A stretch of 64,000 nt of DNA, from NCBI GenBank assembly GCA_020137815.1, contig CM035358.1:5235488-5299487 (forward strand), in the 5' to 3' direction. The stretch comes from Hormiphora californensis. Taxonomy: Eukaryota; Ctenophora; Tentaculata; Cydippida; Pleurobrachiidae. A program made the translations under genes and the position numbers. The notes beneath the pieces were generated by a model. The model was not told the DNA's origin and searched no databases. It worked only from the letters and a program-made list of their open reading frames with translations. This document shows positions 43,427 to 54,250 of the stretch, piece after piece; position 1 is the first letter of the stretch, and every line of letters starts with the position of its first letter.

Positions 43427-44452
43427 ATGAAGCCGATGTACGAAGATAAACGATTTGATAATATTCTTCGCTTACCGTACGAGGGCGATAACCCCAAGAT
43501 AAAACAACTGATCGAATCTGTTGATGACTTTGTTTTAGGGGTTGAACGGCTGCATTGGGCTGCTGTTCCCGAACAACAGATAAGTATCACACCCGAGAAC
43601 GTTAGTCAGTGCTATAATTCAATCAAATATGCACCTGCGAGGGATTTTACCCCTGATTGCTCGGGCCCACCAGGAAATAACATGGGGACATTCTTCAAAC
43701 ATCGTCTCAAGGACCTTACTCCAAAACAAGTTGTTGATGTTACCACCAACCTCTTTGTTTCCAGTGCTAAGCTTGCTCAAGCAGCGATGAACAATTTGAA
43801 CACCATTATCACTGCAGAAAAACTCGAGAAACAACTCTCTACGTGCAAAGAAGAGCTTGAACGAAATCGTGTTTTGATCATTGAACTGCAACAAACGGTC
43901 ATCAGTGCCCAGAAAGAACAACTGAGCTCAGTGGAAACGTCAGTGCAGAAGGTGAAAGCTTACTCGACCGTCCTGGCTCAAAACTATGCCGCAGCCTCCC
44001 CTGTGGCGAAAAGGCTGCCAACTCCTCGTAAGCCACCAACGTCTAAGCCTCCTGCTACAGTAGTAGCTCAGTCAAACCGAGAGAAGAACTTGGTAATATT
44101 TGGGCTCCCAGAAACAACTGAGAACGCTGCTAGAACCAATCTGGATGAGCTATTTGAAGAACTGAATGAGAAACCGAAAGTTGCTAATATGAAACGTATC
44201 GGTGAGAAAAATGAGGAACGCCCTAGGCCGCTCTTGGTATCTCTTGAGAAGAGAGCAACCCTTTTGGCGCTGTTGAAGAAGGCACGGCAACTCAAAGAAT
44301 CCACAAAACACTCGACCGTTTATCTGTCACCGGATCTTAACCCCTCCCAACTAAAGGAGCGAAAAGCTCTGCTTGCTACCTTGAAACGGGTTCGGACAGA
44401 TGATCCAGGAGGCAATTATTACATTAGAAACAATGTAATCCAAGTCGGATAG
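43427..44452 (+). CDS. Non-LTR retrotransposon ORF1 protein
   Basis: A 341-residue frame. N-terminal third: YEGDNPKIKQLIESVDDFVL with FTPDCSGPPGNN; a coiled-coil middle (KLEKQLSTCKEELERNRVLI); a low-complexity KRLPTPRKPPTSKPPAT linker; then the C-terminal domain NLVIFGLPETTENAARTNLD ... YYIRNNVIQVG shared with the 17603 fragment. Such ORF1 proteins bind RNA in the retrotransposon particle. It is followed within 200 bp by sequence like the element's 3' end (44480-44575), so the middle of the element seems to be deleted. 42960-43426 would be its 5' leader. Confidence 0.7.
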   Translation: MKPMYEDKRFDNILRLPYEGDNPKIKQLIESVDDFVLGVERLHWAAVPEQQISITPENVSQCYNSIKYAPARDFTPDCSGPPGNNMGTFFKHRLKDLTPKQVVDVTTNLFVSSAKLAQAAMNNLNTIITAEKLEKQLSTCKEELERNRVLIIELQQTVISAQKEQLSSVETSVQKVKAYSTVLAQNYAAASPVAKRLPTPRKPPTSKPPATVVAQSNREKNLVIFGLPETTENAARTNLDELFEELNEKPKVANMKRIGEKNEERPRPLLVSLEKRATLLALLKKARQLKESTKHSTVYLSPDLNPSQLKERKALLATLKRVRTDDPGGNYYIRNNVIQVG

Positions 44453-44628
44453 CGAACTGAACTGTTTCTATATATGTTACCCCGCTTTAGGTAACTGCCG
44501 ATGCTTTGAGCCTCTCGGCCTTGTAGGATATATATACTTAACTATATATGTCTATAGTGTAAGAGCGGGAAGAGTCTGTTAAGAACTCTAATATAAATTG
44601 TGATGTTCATTTTCATTTTCGGATAAAA

Positions 44629-45866
44629 AGACCAAGGTCATCCTAGTTCTTCTGGACCTTTCAGCGGCCTTTGACACCATATCTCATGCCAAGCTACTAC
44701 ACCGCCTGAAACATGATTATGGAGTGACTGGAAAGGTATTGAGCTGGATTGAATCATATCTTACTAATCGAACAGCTAGAGTAAAGATAGGTTCGGTCGA
44801 GTCAGAAGCAAAGTCTATCAGCATTGGTGTTCCTCAGGGTTCCATCCTGGGGCCCCTCTTGTTCATACTATACACCAGAGATCTACAGAAAATAGCGGAA
44901 CTATATGGTCTCAGCCTGCACATGTATGCGGATGATTCTCAACTTTCGATAGCTTTCACACCAGAAACATTCGATGATGTGATAAAGAAAGTTCAGAGCT
45001 GTGTGTCTCATATTCGTCTCTGGATGACACAGAACCTGTTGAAGTTGAATCCGGATAAAACAGAAGTTCTTATCCTACGAAACAAATGGGATAAATCTAC
45101 CAGTGATGCCACACTGAACATTGCACAAGAAGAAACGGAAGTCAAACCAGTTGCTAAGAATCTCGGCGTCATGGTCGATAGCGAACTCACGATGTCCCAG
45201 CACGTCTCCAGAGTTGTTCAGTCGTGCAACTACCAACTCGTCAACATGTGGAGAATTGCAGGCAAACTGAACAAAAAGCAAAAGACCCAACTTGTGAACT
45301 CACTGATACACTCAAAGATTGATTATTGTAGCGCTCTACTGATAGGTCTCAAAGACAAGGATGTGAAGCGTCTTCAGAAGCTACAGAACTCTGCCACTCG
45401 CTTTGTCCATGGTAAACGTAGCAGACGTGGTGTAACAGATCTACGGAAAAAATCCCACTTCCTACCTGTTAGACACAGAATAGAATATAAGATCTGTATG
45501 ATGGTATACAAATCCCTGAATAATGGGACGCCTGGATACATATCAGAAATGCTACAAAGACGGAAACAAAAACCGATGAGTTTAAGAGTCGATTGTGACA
45601 CGACAAGACTGGAAGAGGTACACAGTAACTACAACTACAAAACCACTGAGAGAGCTTTTAGTATAGCTGCTCCGAGGATCTGGAATCGCCTACCTGAAGA
45701 AAAGAGTAAACACACACACGCATTGAGCAAGCTCAATGTTTAGCTATTCTCCGGCTGGGTATAGGGCTCTACTAATACCTGAAGAAATTCGAACCACAGA
45801 AACCTTGCCGATGTTTAAAAAGGCCTTGAAAACCCATATGTTTACTTTGGCTTATGGACCTGAATA
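44629..45866 (+). pseudogene. Non-LTR reverse transcriptase, 3' part (Jockey/CR1-like)
   Basis: From 44629 the frame reads VLLDLSAAFDTISHAKLLHR, then GVPQGSILGPLLFILYTRDL, the catalytic HMYADDSQLSIAF, LGVMVDSELTMSQHVSRVVQ, KIDYCSALLIGLKDKDVKRL and RIWNRLPEE. The endonuclease domain and the N-terminal polymerase part are missing. After RLPEE the frame runs into a stop at 45743; the proper C-terminal tail (LPEEIRTTETLPMFKKALKT) resumes at about 45777, so a short insertion with partial duplication breaks it. Inactive. Confidence 0.85.
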
Positions 45867-45959
45867 AACCTCACTCGGCATTATATCAGTACCGCACCAT
45901 CTTCCCGGCACAAATCTACCTGCATCATTTCCTGGGCACCCAGTCCAGTTAACTTCACA

Positions 45960-46625
45960 GTAAATCTGTTGTTTTCCCCCAGGCTCCAGCTCCGCACATA
46001 AACGCCTCATTATTCCCTGCCTATAATATTCCTTGCATGCGGTTCTAAATCTGATCCTGTTTCACAACTTTTGGGAAATAGATCCCTCCCTTGGCCTTAC
46101 CTGGTTCGTTCCTGGGTTCCCGTGTCCTGTCTGCTGTCTCTCGCTATCACTGCCACCACTACCCTACTTCCAGACCCACACTCCAGCTCCCTTATATCCC
46201 ACCTATGACCTGCTGACACAATCCTATATCATTTCTTCCTGGAACTAAATAGTCTACCTCCCTGTCCTTACCTGGTTCGTACCTAGGTTCTCGTGTCCTT
46301 TCTGCTGTCTCTCGCTACCATTGCCACCACGCCCTATTTCCAGACCCACACTCCAGCTCCCCTATATCCCACCTATGACCTGCTTTCTCAATCCTACATC
46401 ATTTCTTCCTGCAGTTCCATGGAACTAAATAGTCTGCCTCCCTGTCCTTACCTGGTTCGTTCCTGGGTTTCCCGTGTCCTAGGTGCTGTCTCTTCTTCCA
46501 GACCCTCTCTCCAGCTTCCTTACATCCCACCTGACCTACTGTCTCTACTCTGCACCATTCCTTCCTATATTCCTTCCTACATCCCTTCCTACTTTCTACA
46601 CCATTCCTTCCTACATCTACCTGAG
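45960..46625 (+). repeat. Tandem ~175-bp repeat, three diverged copies
   Basis: Blocks starting ccttacctggttcgttcctg at about 46100, 46264 and 46446, each followed by tccagacccacactccagct-type sequence and cccacctatgacctgct. The frames over it are by-products. No gene seen from 46626 to 47280 apart from the next repeat. Confidence 0.8.
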
Positions 46626-46797
46626 ACTTAGTAGAGGGACCACCTATGACTGAGTCAATGAGTTAATATTTTCAAGTGTGCATTTTGTGTAAATTGTTAA
46701 CATTTTCTGGCCTCTGAGTTGTTTAGCAGAGTTTGAGTAGCTGAGGTTCCAGACTGGCTGAGTTTTATGCCGAAGAATGAAGAAAGAAGACCATACA

Positions 46798-46985
46798 CAC
46801 CGTTTTTCTCAATACGTTTTTCTCGATAAAAAACTTGTCAAGGATACCGTTTTTCTCAATACGTTTTTCTCAATAAAAAAACTTTTCAAGGATACCGTTT
46901 TTCTCAATACGTTTTTCTCGATAAAAAACTTGTCAAGGATACCGTTTTTCTCAATACGTTTTTCTCGATAAAAACTTGTCAAGGA
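46798..46985 (+). repeat. 47-bp tandem repeat, four copies
   Basis: Unit accgtttttctcaatacgtt tttctcgataaaaaacttgt caaggat. Ends at 46985. Confidence 0.9.
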
Positions 46986-47282
46986 CTCTTCAGTGAGTGT
47001 GTGTTTGAAGGACAGCTAATTTATTATTTATTTATTACCGAATCTGTGTGTATGTGTTTGTGATTGTCTGTTTGTCTGTGAATGTGTTTGTACGTGTGTT
47101 AGTATGTTTTTGTATCAACCGTTTTGTATTGACTGCTGATGTTGTGTTTTGCGTCTGTGACTTTGTGTATTCTGTTTAATCTGTTTTTATGTTTGTCTGC
47201 TTGTTTTGTTAGTTCGTTACCTTGTTTTCTATAACCCCTTGTTCCTCGTATTTTGTGCATCTAATGCTACTAGGATGTGTAT

Positions 47283-47460
47283 CACTGTCTCTAAGTATTG
47301 TTTAAACCGCTTTAGGAAACCGCTGATGTGAACTGTATATTTTCACCTCTCAGCCTTGTATCACTTTATTAGTGTATGGTGTAAGAGCGGGACGAAGTTA
47401 TATATTAATTGTGTGACTTTGTGATAAATTGTGCGTAAACTTAAACTTAAACTTAAACGG
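47283..47460 (+). mobile_element. 3' end of a non-LTR element with aaactt tail
   Basis: Shares accgctttaggaaac, cctctc.gccttgta and gtgtaagagcggga with 44480-44575. It ends in acttaaacttaaacttaaac, a short tail repeat typical of such elements. Confidence 0.6.
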
Positions 47461-47600
47461 GCCTCCGGTCCAGCAAGTCCCTGAGTTTCCGGGGTGGGGA
47501 GCCAGGGGGTGTTATCTAGTGCAAGTTACATCGCAGTATTCCACACCCCCTTTACCATTCGCTCACTGTGAGAAACCCATTTCTCCCCATTAGAGGTGTG

Positions 47601-47911
47601 ATGGCTCGTGGTCACCAAAAAGAACTTGCTCAGCAGAAGAACGCTAAAAAAGCAGCGGCTGCGAAAAAGGGATCCGATCAAAAGAAATCTGCTGGAGCTG
47701 CTCTCCATTTCACCTGTACTGTTTGCAGAGTGAGTAATTTCAAGGGGGGAATTACTATTTACAGTGACATTCTAGTGAGGTTCAGAGCCAAGCTAATCTG
47801 TACTTTTTATCCTTTCAGAGCCAAATGGGAGACCCGAAAACTTACAAGCAGCATTTTGAGAGCAAGCACTCCAAGCTACCTCTACCGGATGTCCTAAAGG
47901 ATCAAGCCTAA
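47601..47911 (+). CDS. ZNF706: ZNF706 (small C2H2 zinc-finger protein)
   Basis: Two exons, 47601-47729 and 47819-47911, 73 residues, close to the 76 of vertebrate ZNF706. N-terminal basic segment MARGHQKELAQQKNAKKAAA, then the zinc finger: FTCTVCR over the junction, MGDPKTYKQHFESKHSKLP and the PLPDVL tail. Cys-x2-Cys ... His-x4-His is visible. A decoy acceptor ttcagagccaag sits 27 bp upstream of the real ttcagagccaaa. Nuclear or cytosolic; vertebrate ZNF706 is a small highly conserved protein linked to stem-cell exit. The ATG is seven bases after ccccattag. Confidence 0.93.
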
Positions 47912-48149
47912 ACTCTCAATTTGAACACTAGCTGATACAATAATAGTTTCCCTTTTCCCCTTTCAGTTCGATATATATCACTTGACTATAGTTTTTAAAT
48001 CGTGTGTTTCACTTGTGGTATTATACTCCCCAAATCTACCCCTAATGATAGCCTAACATTTCATGTGTTAGTCCACCTAGCCTGTACAAATGTACTCCCC
48101 AAATCGACCCCCCACTCCCCAGTAATTAGCTAACGATCATTCCAGAATT

Positions 48150-51100
48150 ATGGTTAACAGGTCCTGGTGGCTATCTTTACAGCACGACTGGGTCGATGGG
48201 TTTGCAGAGAGAGAAAAGGTGTGGGTTTCAGCACATCATACGGAAGAGAAGACAGTTCACAGTTATCTGAACTCTGAAGGGGGCACCGATAATCTTTTCA
48301 TCTCTAATCTGGTGTGAGATATTTGTTGTTTGTTGTTGTTGTTCCATCTGGGAGTGAATTTTTTCTCTTTTAATCATCATTCCTAATCTGTCACCCCATA
48401 ATAAAACAACTTTTATAAAACTAATTGAAATTTCACAACAAAATAATACAGCTGTATTGAAATTTCTATGACGTGACTAATTTCCCAGGTCTCATCTAAT
48501 GACGTCACTAATTTTCCAGGTCTCATCTAATCGACTGAAGGTGACGCACAAGGAAAGCGGTTGTACGACTACCTTCCTTGCCCCCTCTTCATCCTACAAG
48601 ATTACACCCCTCAACAAGCCGCAGTGTGTGGATGTTACAAGTTCGGGTGGTCTTGGCGCCGTCGCTGATGGTAATTAGTAGACCCACCCCCCGAAGGTCC
48701 TTTTCTCTTCCCCCGACTCTGTTCTTATCATGCATCTCCTTTCCTCTTCGACACCTCCACTGCCCCCACTCCCCGCATATAAATGGGGGGGGGGGTTAGA
48801 ACATTCAAGATCTCCATCTCCATCTAACTTGGTAATGAAATTACCCCTCAGCGTTATAATAGCTCATACGATATATTAACAGGGGTGACTTCGTAACCAA
48901 CCATCTAACTATGTATGCCCCCTCTCAGGAAAGGATGTGTTGATATTTGAAACTGTCAGCGGTATTGTCAGGAGGAAATTATCAGGTCATCTAGCGGAAG
49001 TTGAAACTGTCCGGTTTTTTCCAAGTGACAAGGTCCTACTTACAGGTTGTTAAAACAAATTGAAACAGATTTTTCTAACTTTAGTTAGGGGCGGGAACGG
49101 TATTAGCGTTGTTCTGAAATAATTTCAGTGAAATAAAATTGAGCCAGCTTGACATGACTCGCTAAAATTACCGTAGCCCCCTTGCTACCGCGACGGTTCC
49201 CTACTCCCTAAAATTGGTTTTGACCCGTGTAACAAACCGAACCAAGGCCCTGTTTCGCACCAATCACCAATTTATACCAGTCGGTATTCCCCAAATAAAT
49301 CATTTAAATTCAGGTGGTGCGGACATGTGCCTGAGAATCTGGTCTGTTGAGGATGGCTCATGTCCGGTAACAATACCTGCCCACAAGAGGATCATCAACA
49401 GTGTGGCAATTATTGACAGAGGAAAGGAAGTTGTATCGGCTTCTTCGGGTACGTTTTTGATATACGAAAATTCGATTTTATCTGTTTCTTACTTCTGTAG
49501 ATTTGACAATTTTATTATCCTTTATCTGTTTTTGTCTTGTTGCTATGATATCATGGAAGTGTCAGCTTTCCTTGCTGATATCATCTAACGTTGTTATGTT
49601 CTTACCCTCCTTTATGTATTTGTAGGGCGGAGCTCGCGAAAAGGGGGTCGACCTAGGCAAATCTAACATCTGTTTACATTCTAGATGGATCTATCAAGGT
49701 GTGGAGATGTGGAGATCAGAGTTGCCTGGAAACTATAACCCCTGAAGTGGGGGGAATCAACGATATCTCACTGTTCCCGGTACATGAGCAATTGACAGAC
49801 ATAGACAAAGTACAAACACACAGACAGACAGTATAGTAAGGGGATATTTCAGCTTCACCGGGAAAAAATGTGTAACAAGAGTTTTCCAACGCCATTGTAC
49901 TCAGAATGGATCCCTCTAACGATCCCAACCAATGCTCAAATTGAGCAGAGGGTGCTAAGGCCTCATTTCCGGGTGGGCGTGGTACCTGTGTTTTCAACCT
50001 GAGGCCAAAACCATAAGTACCCTTAAAATAGGAGTAGAGATGAAATCGAGGGCACTAAAGTGATCAGCGTCGTCGCATTAGTGGGGGTAGGTGCCGGAAT
50101 TAAGTCTCTATCTCATCTGGTTAATTAGATAATTGGATAATTAGGTTTGCGCATAACCGTTTTTTGGCAATGCGGCTATAGCCACTTAAGAATGGTTTGG
50201 AGATTTTTCATTGGTGCCATTTTGTAGGCAAAGCGAATTTACGGGGGGTCGACGTCGGACTTTTAAGCTCTATCTTCAACCGTTTAGCCGTTATCTGGCT
50301 TTTAAGATGCTCCAAATGAGCAAAATACGGTAAAAAGCCCGATTTTGAACACTGTTAAAGCCAAATAACGGCTAAACGGTTGAAGATAGAGCTTAAAAGT
50401 CCGACGTCGACCCCCCATAAATTCGCTTTGCCTACAAAATGGCACCAATGAAAAGTCTCCAAACCATTCTTAAGTGGCTATAGCCGTATAGCCAAAAAAC
50501 GGTTATGCACAAACCTAATTATCCAATTATCTAATTAACCAGATGAGATAGAGACTTAATTCCAGCACCTACCCCCACTAATTTGAGGACGCTGATCATT
50601 TTAGTGCCCTCGGTTTTGTCTCTACTCCTTTCCTAAGTGGCTATAGCCGTATAGCCAACAAACGGTTATGTGCAAACCTAATTATCCAATTATCTAATTA
50701 ACCAGATGAGATAGAGACTTAATTCCGGCACGTACCCCCACTAATGCGACGACGCTGATCACTTTAGTGCCCTCGATTTCATCTCTACTCCTATTTTAAG
50801 GGTACTTATGGTTTTGGCCTCAGGTTGAAAACACAGGTACCACGCCCACCCGGAAATGAGGCCTTAGCACCCTCTGCTCAATTTGAGCATTGGTTGGGAT
50901 CGTTAGATGGGTCCATTCTGAGTACAATGGCGTTGGAAAACTCTTGTTACACATTTTTTCCCGGTTTGGGCAAAAATTGTCGTTAAATCCCCTTACTAGT
51001 AAGGAAACAAACAAACAGATACATTCGGACAGACACACACACAGACGAACTGACTGAAAGTTCTTGTTTGTGTGAGCTGAGTAAATTTAGGAGGAAATAA

Positions 51101-53553
51101 CTGTTTTTTCTGCCCCTTGTGTGATATATAGAGGGATCATTATAAGCACATTATTTCACAGTTTTTCATGTGATTAGACAGTATGTAATCACACCAGTAT
51201 TTACATATTCTACTTGCACATCAGGATCATAACATAATAAAATGTTCAAGATACGATCCTAAAATGTTCAAGATACGATCGTAAAATCAAAATATCCACG
51301 CCCTTTAGTTACCCTTTGACCGCCCCATAGAACCCGGTGTCCCGATTTTTTTTTCAAGCCTGGAATTTTTTTGCTCGTTTTGCTGCAGGAATTTTACTAT
51401 TTGCTGCAGTCATGGATAGGGATTTTGCCGTCCTAAAATACCCCGGCAGTCCCAGTTATACCCCTAACATTGGAATATTTCCCTACTGCAGTCCCTATAA
51501 GGTTGGAATATTCCTTGGAATATTCCATCTTTGCAGTGCCTGCTGCAGTGCTGCTGCAGTAGTGGAAATTCCTTGGAATATTCCATCTCTGCAGTGCCTG
51601 CTGCAGTGCTGCTGCAGCAGTGGAAATTTCTTGGAATATTCCACTCAGGGACTGCAACAGTGACTATAACGATCTCACCCCTTTGTAAAGCTATGGGGAA
51701 AAAAGAGAGCTATGTTAAAGTATGAATCTCTCTTTTCTTCCCCTTCCCTGCTGCAGTGCTGCAGCGACTGCAGAGATGGAAAATTCCGAGAAAATTCCAC
51801 TCAGGTACTGCAACAGTGACTATAACGATCTCACCCCTTTGTAAAGCTATGGGGAAAAAAGAGATCTTTGTTAAAGTATGAATCTCTCTTTTCTTTCCCC
51901 CTCCCCCTTACTCGACTGTTGTCGGTGCATTACGCATAACTGGGGCATGCCCCAACATATTCTATCTCTGTTACACACTGTTAACACTGCAGCACTGCTG
52001 TATCTCTGTGTGTAAGTATGGGAAATATCTTCTGCTGCTGCAGCAGCTGCTGCTGCAGTCCCCAATATTTTTTCATTTTGCTGCAAGGATTTTGTTTTGC
52101 TGCAGAATTTTTGCATTTATCTTTCCTTCATATTCCAGAGATCGGGACACTGGGCCATAGAACAGGAGAGAAAGCGCCTCGCCTTTAGGTACGGGGTGCC
52201 TCCATTACCCCCCTCCTTCTCAACCCTTCCTCTGATGCGAAAGAGAAAAATAGGGGACCCCCCTCCTTCAACCCTGCCCCTCCATTTAGGGCTCATCTGA
52301 AGGAAGTGGAAAGTTGTGTAGTGTGTCAAGTAATGGAACGCTATCACTCCATAACCTCGGAAATCAAGACAGACGGGAGTACAGGCATACTGGTGGTGAG
52401 CTGACTGCTTGTGCTGCTGTGGACGATGTCACTGTGGTGAGTTGGTGTATCTCCCTTGAATGTGAACAGAGCGGAGGAGATCAGAGTGGAAAAAAGAGAG
52501 TGAGAGAGAGAGAGAGAGATTTGTGTGCTGAGGAGGAGTCTTGGGTGTGTGTAATGCCAGAGTGAAAGCAGGAGAAACCTGAGATATAGAGTCAGTGACC
52601 CACAGAGAGATGCTATTAGCAACCAGAAAAACAGTTTATGATTTATCATAAGACAGTGAGGTGTACCAACTCTCAAATACACTGCATTTATCTCTAGAGA
52701 GTCTCTAAAAGGGGGGAGTCTGAACGAAACTTTTAGTGGTCTTTTTAGAAAACTGTATTCAGTTAGTGCAAAGATAATATAATTGGTTTTTACAAAAAAC
52801 CAAAATAATGTCATCCCAGATGGCGGGATCAGAGAGCGGTGAAATCCTGACTTTTGACTGCCGAGATCTTTCTACACCAGTCTCTATCAACCAGCGCAGT
52901 AGATACCGTGTTACCAACATTTGTAAAGATCACAGTGACACTAGGTTCGTCAAACAAACACACATGCTTAAATATTTACTTTCTTCCTGAATACGTCCTT
53001 TTTTCCTTTAACTCTAATCGCGTCTCCCCTGCAAACAAATCCCATTGCCGCTCCAATCCCATCTTCCCCCGGCCCCCAAATAACCATCATGTCCCTCCCC
53101 CAATAACCACCCCTCCTCCAATAACCACCCCTCCTCCAATAACCACCCCTCCCCCATAACCAGTAACCACCCCCCAATAACCACCCCTCCTCAGTTCTGT
53201 GTGGGTATCTCAGAGTGACGGAGAGTGCTATCTCTACAACACACTACCGACACAGGACCCCCCCCCCCCATATTCCATAACCACCACCCCCCATAACCAC
53301 CCCCCAATAACCACCCCTCCCCCAATAACCACCCACCCCCAATAACCACCCCTCCCCCAATAACCACCCCTGCTTCAGTTCTGTGTGGGTATCTCAGGGT
53401 GACGGAGAGTGCTATCTCTACAACACTCAAGACCGCTTTCCAGCGCTCACACTAAGCGGGGGTGATAGTGAGGGGATATTAGGTTTAGCAGTCGCCGAGG
53501 GGTTAGTACTGACATCTGCCAAGGACAAGATTGTGCGAAGATACACACTTTAG
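48150..53553 (+). CDS. PAAF1: PAAF1 (proteasomal ATPase-associated factor, WD40 protein)
   Basis: Exons: 48150-48311, 48520-48670, 48929-49045, 49314-49448, 49685-49779, 52139-52188 (approximate), 52307-52436, 52820-52944, 53379-53553. PAAF1 (Rpn14 in yeast) is a 19S assembly chaperone built as a WD40 propeller, so it works in the same pathway as the nearby PSMD9. Matching blocks: DWVDGFAEREKVWVSAHH, LIFETVSGIVRRKLSGHLAE, GADMCLRIWSVEDGSCPVTI, AHKRIINSVAIIDRGKEVVS, SSDGSIKVWRCGDQSC, and C-terminal LTSAKDKIVRRYTL. The 2.4-kb intron 5 holds a foldback element and repeats. The junctions around 52188/52307 are chosen by phase and are less sure than the rest. Starts 238 bp after ZNF706. Confidence 0.85.
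48829..48900. mobile_element. Small MITE of the ggtaac/gttacc type
   Basis: Inverted ends ttggtaatgaaattacccct and aggggtgacttcgtaaccaa in PAAF1 intron 2. Confidence 0.6.
49834..50998. mobile_element. Long foldback element (1165 bp) in PAAF1 intron 5
   Basis: Ends tagtaaggggat and atccccttacta; flanked by GTA (49831-49833, 50999-51001), a possible 3-bp target duplication. The arms share gaggccaaaaccataagtac, ggtgccggaattaagtctct and gttgaagatagagcttaaaa with the 8372-9226 element. An internal part of the right arm (about 50630-50780) is an extra copy, so it is slightly rearranged. Confidence 0.85.
51350..52090 (+). repeat. Duplicated ctgcag-rich segments in PAAF1 intron 5
   Basis: Tandem copies: ttggaatattccatctctgc with tgctgcagtgctgctgcag (twice, 51510-51630), and ctgcaacagtgactataacg through gctatggggaaaaaagaga (51653-51710, 51800-51860). 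No gene. Confidence 0.8.
53090..53375 (+). repeat. ccaataaccacccctcc array with a duplicated partial PAAF1 exon
   Basis: A 16-17 bp repeat in PAAF1 intron 8. It encloses 53195-53253, a nearly exact copy of the first ~59 bases of the last exon (ttctgtgtgggtatctcaga), with its own cctcctcag acceptor. One difference from the real exon: agagtgac for agggtgac. Used as an exon it would run on into the repeat. Confidence 0.85.
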
Positions 53554-53755
53554 AGAGACATTATGGGCATTTTCTTGTTGTTTTTTTGGTTAAATTATTA
53601 TTTGAATATAAATTATATTACAGTTTCTATAAGCGATTCGTTTTCATAACTGACAGATTCTGATAACCAATATTGTGTGTGTTTTATAACTGAATCCTGA
53701 TAATTCTCAATTAAACCCTTGCCACCGTCCACCACTAGTTAAGGTAAACCGCATT

Positions 53756-53770
53756 ATGACAGAAGAATGA
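53756..53770 (+). promoter_or_regulatory. uORF overlapping the synaptojanin start codon
   Basis: ATG ACA GAA GAA TGA. Its stop overlaps the main ATG at 53767 as ATGA. Such an overlap can allow re-initiation after a short upstream frame. Only matters if the mRNA 5' end lies upstream of 53756. Confidence 0.5.
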
Positions 53771-54163
53771 TACCCAAGAACCTCCGGTTGTATGTGGGAG
53801 GGGAGGGGAGGGAGCGAAAGGTGTTGTTAGAAAACAGGAAAACTAATACTGGACTACTACTGCAGGGGGATGTGTGTGCTCAACTTCGTGAGTGATCGTT
53901 GTTGTGTTTTGTAACAACATTAGGTACATGTACATACGATATTGTGATCTCATTCTGAATGTGATAGTCCTGCAGGACTATCACACTCAGAATGAGGAAG
54001 ATCCGGATCCTGACAGTTTCAATATCAGATAAGTATTTCCATTTCCCAACTGACAACAGATAGTTCGGAGTTGAACGAGATAAGGAGTTTGTGTGAGAGA
54101 GTGACTGATGTATACGCTTCAATTGGTGTCCTGACAATCATGAGCGGTAAATTTAGCCTGTCT

Positions 54164-54218
<55 letters not shown>

Positions 54219-54219
54219 T

Positions 54220-54250
<31 letters not shown>

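Noticed and set aside
51500-51660. ggaatattcc repeats as heat-shock elements
   Set aside because: Spacing between the inverted GAA/TTC units is wrong for a standard element and the segment is part of a tandem duplication.
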